A stretch of 5,728 nt of DNA from Candidatus Hydrogenedentota bacterium. Its GTDB lineage: Bacteria; Hydrogenedentota; Hydrogenedentia; Hydrogenedentales; SLHB01. The stretch spans positions 1-5,728 of the forward strand of contig SKRY01000420.1 in assembly GCA_007118235.1 (NCBI GenBank), written 5' to 3'. The first letter of the stretch is position 1, and every line of letters starts with the position of its first letter. The position numbers and the translations under genes were made by a program. The notes below the pieces were generated by a model. It was not told the origin of the DNA. It did not search any database and worked only from the letters and a program-made list of their open reading frames with translations. Shown in pieces: positions 5,022 to 5,728 of the stretch.

Positions 5022-5728
5022 ATGACCCAAGAAATGACACGGGTTGAGCCGCGCACGTTGAAAGGCTTCCAAGACTTTCTGCCTGCGGATATCTCCCCCC
5101 GCCGCCAAGTCCTCGACGCTATCGAGCGGATATTCCGCCTCTACGGGTTCGCGCCGTTGGAAACGCCGGCCCTTGAGGCCCTTGACGCGCTATTGGGCGC
5201 GGGCGGCGCGGAAACGAATAAGGAATTGTTCCGCCTGGAGTCGCCCGAACAGGAACCCATCGCCCTCCGGTTCGATCTCACCGTGCCGTTCGCGCGGCTG
5301 ATGGCGCAGTATCCGGCCGAACTCAAGCCTCCCTTTCGCCGCTACGCCATGGGTCCCGTGTGGCGGGCCGACAAGCCGGGTCCGGGCCGGTTCCGCCAAT
5401 TCACCCAGTGCGACATCGATATCGCGGGTTCGCGGGATCCCGCGGCGGACGCTGAGATCATCGCCATCATGGGGGCCATCATGACGGAACTAGGCGTGAC
5501 GGACTACGCCGTGATCCTAAATCACCGCAAACTCATCGACGCCCTCTTGGAAAGCGTGGGGATCACCGAGGAAGCCCGGCAAAAACACGTCTTGCGAATC
5601 ATCGACAAGCTGCAGAAGGTAGGCGAAGCCAATGTGCGCAGGGAACTCGGCCCCGGCCGGGTGGACGACTCCGGCGATCCTATTCCAGGCGCGGGCTTGG
5701 AGGAGGCGACGATTGACGCCATCATGGG
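5022..5728 (+). CDS. hisS: Histidyl-tRNA synthetase, N-terminal 235 residues (3' end outside window)
   Basis: Class II aminoacyl-tRNA synthetase that joins histidine to tRNA-His using ATP, in the cytoplasm. The ATG at 5022 has AAGGA (5005-5009) 12 bases upstream. An ATG at 5010 abuts that AAGGA with no spacer, and one at 5034 lacks an RBS. From the start, LKGFQDFLP (13-21) leads into motif 1. ALRFDLTVPFAR (81-92) is a histidine/ATP-site segment. Motif 2 is FRRYAMGPVWRADKPGPGR (105-123) continuing into FRQFTQCDIDIAG (124-136), with Arg123 or Arg125 as the likely ATP-contacting Arg. NHRKLIDALL (167-176) and IDKLQKV (194-200) match the middle of the family. The LxRGLDYY motif, motif 3 and the anticodon-binding domain lie beyond the window. 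RFDLT in place of the RPEGT of the E. coli type places it with the group shared by eukaryotes, some alphaproteobacteria, Bacteroidetes and planctomycetes. Its partner tRNA-His lies just upstream. Confidence 0.93.
   Translation, partial: MTQEMTRVEPRTLKGFQDFLPADISPRRQVLDAIERIFRLYGFAPLETPALEALDALLGAGGAETNKELFRLESPEQEPIALRFDLTVPFARLMAQYPAELKPPFRRYAMGPVWRADKPGPGRFRQFTQCDIDIAGSRDPAADAEIIAIMGAIMTELGVTDYAVILNHRKLIDALLESVGITEEARQKHVLRIIDKLQKVGEANVRRELGPGRVDDSGDPIPGAGLEEATIDAIM

Noticed and set aside
4823..5056. 77-residue minus-strand ORF over the repeat
   Set aside because: Its sequence (PLSKGESRRSPG, RIPLLRRGIKGDV) is the well-known false translation of C-run/G-run intergenic repeats, and it overlaps the hisS start.

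Overview
This is a bacterial window of fairly high G+C with compact genes. It probably comes from an uncultured lineage with planctomycete-like or Hydrogenedentes-like features. That placement is weak. It rests on a LamG plus Ig-like surface protein with a VPxxG C-terminal anchor, an RsbU/SpoIIE phosphatase that resembles a subfamily I associate with planctomycetes, and the style of the HisRS. The tRNA-His has features best known from a group of alphaproteobacteria, so that class cannot be excluded.

Layout. Bases 1-897 (+) are the 3' end of a large secreted LamG/Ig-like protein, followed by a long hairpin terminator. A consensus-type promoter at 1019-1047 then drives a 66-residue lipoprotein (1095-1295, +). 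Two hairpins (1322-1354 and 1357-1410) separate it from a convergent minus-strand operon. In transcription order that operon is: a radical SAM/SPASM protein (3093-4289), a ribulose-phosphate 3-epimerase-like protein that has lost most catalytic residues (2303-2989), and a SpoIIE-type PP2C serine phosphatase (1428-2288). A candidate promoter for the operon lies at 4444-4472. Divergently, a strong sigma70-type promoter (4510-4539) drives tRNA-His(GUG) at 4594-4670. After about 350 bp without genes, which contain a 128-bp REP/MITE-like element (4833-4960), comes the start of hisS (5022 to the window end).

How the genes work together. The tRNA and HisRS are direct partners. The tRNA lacks the usual G-1:C73 identity pair and instead has G1:U72 and A73. 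The HisRS is of the RFDLT / KPGPGRFRQF type, which fits a rewired tRNA-His/HisRS pair carried side by side. The minus operon combines a radical SAM enzyme, a likely non-catalytic TIM-barrel protein and a stand-alone phosphatase. Its substrate and role are unknown. I see no RiPP precursor, CRISPR array, transposase or phage gene.
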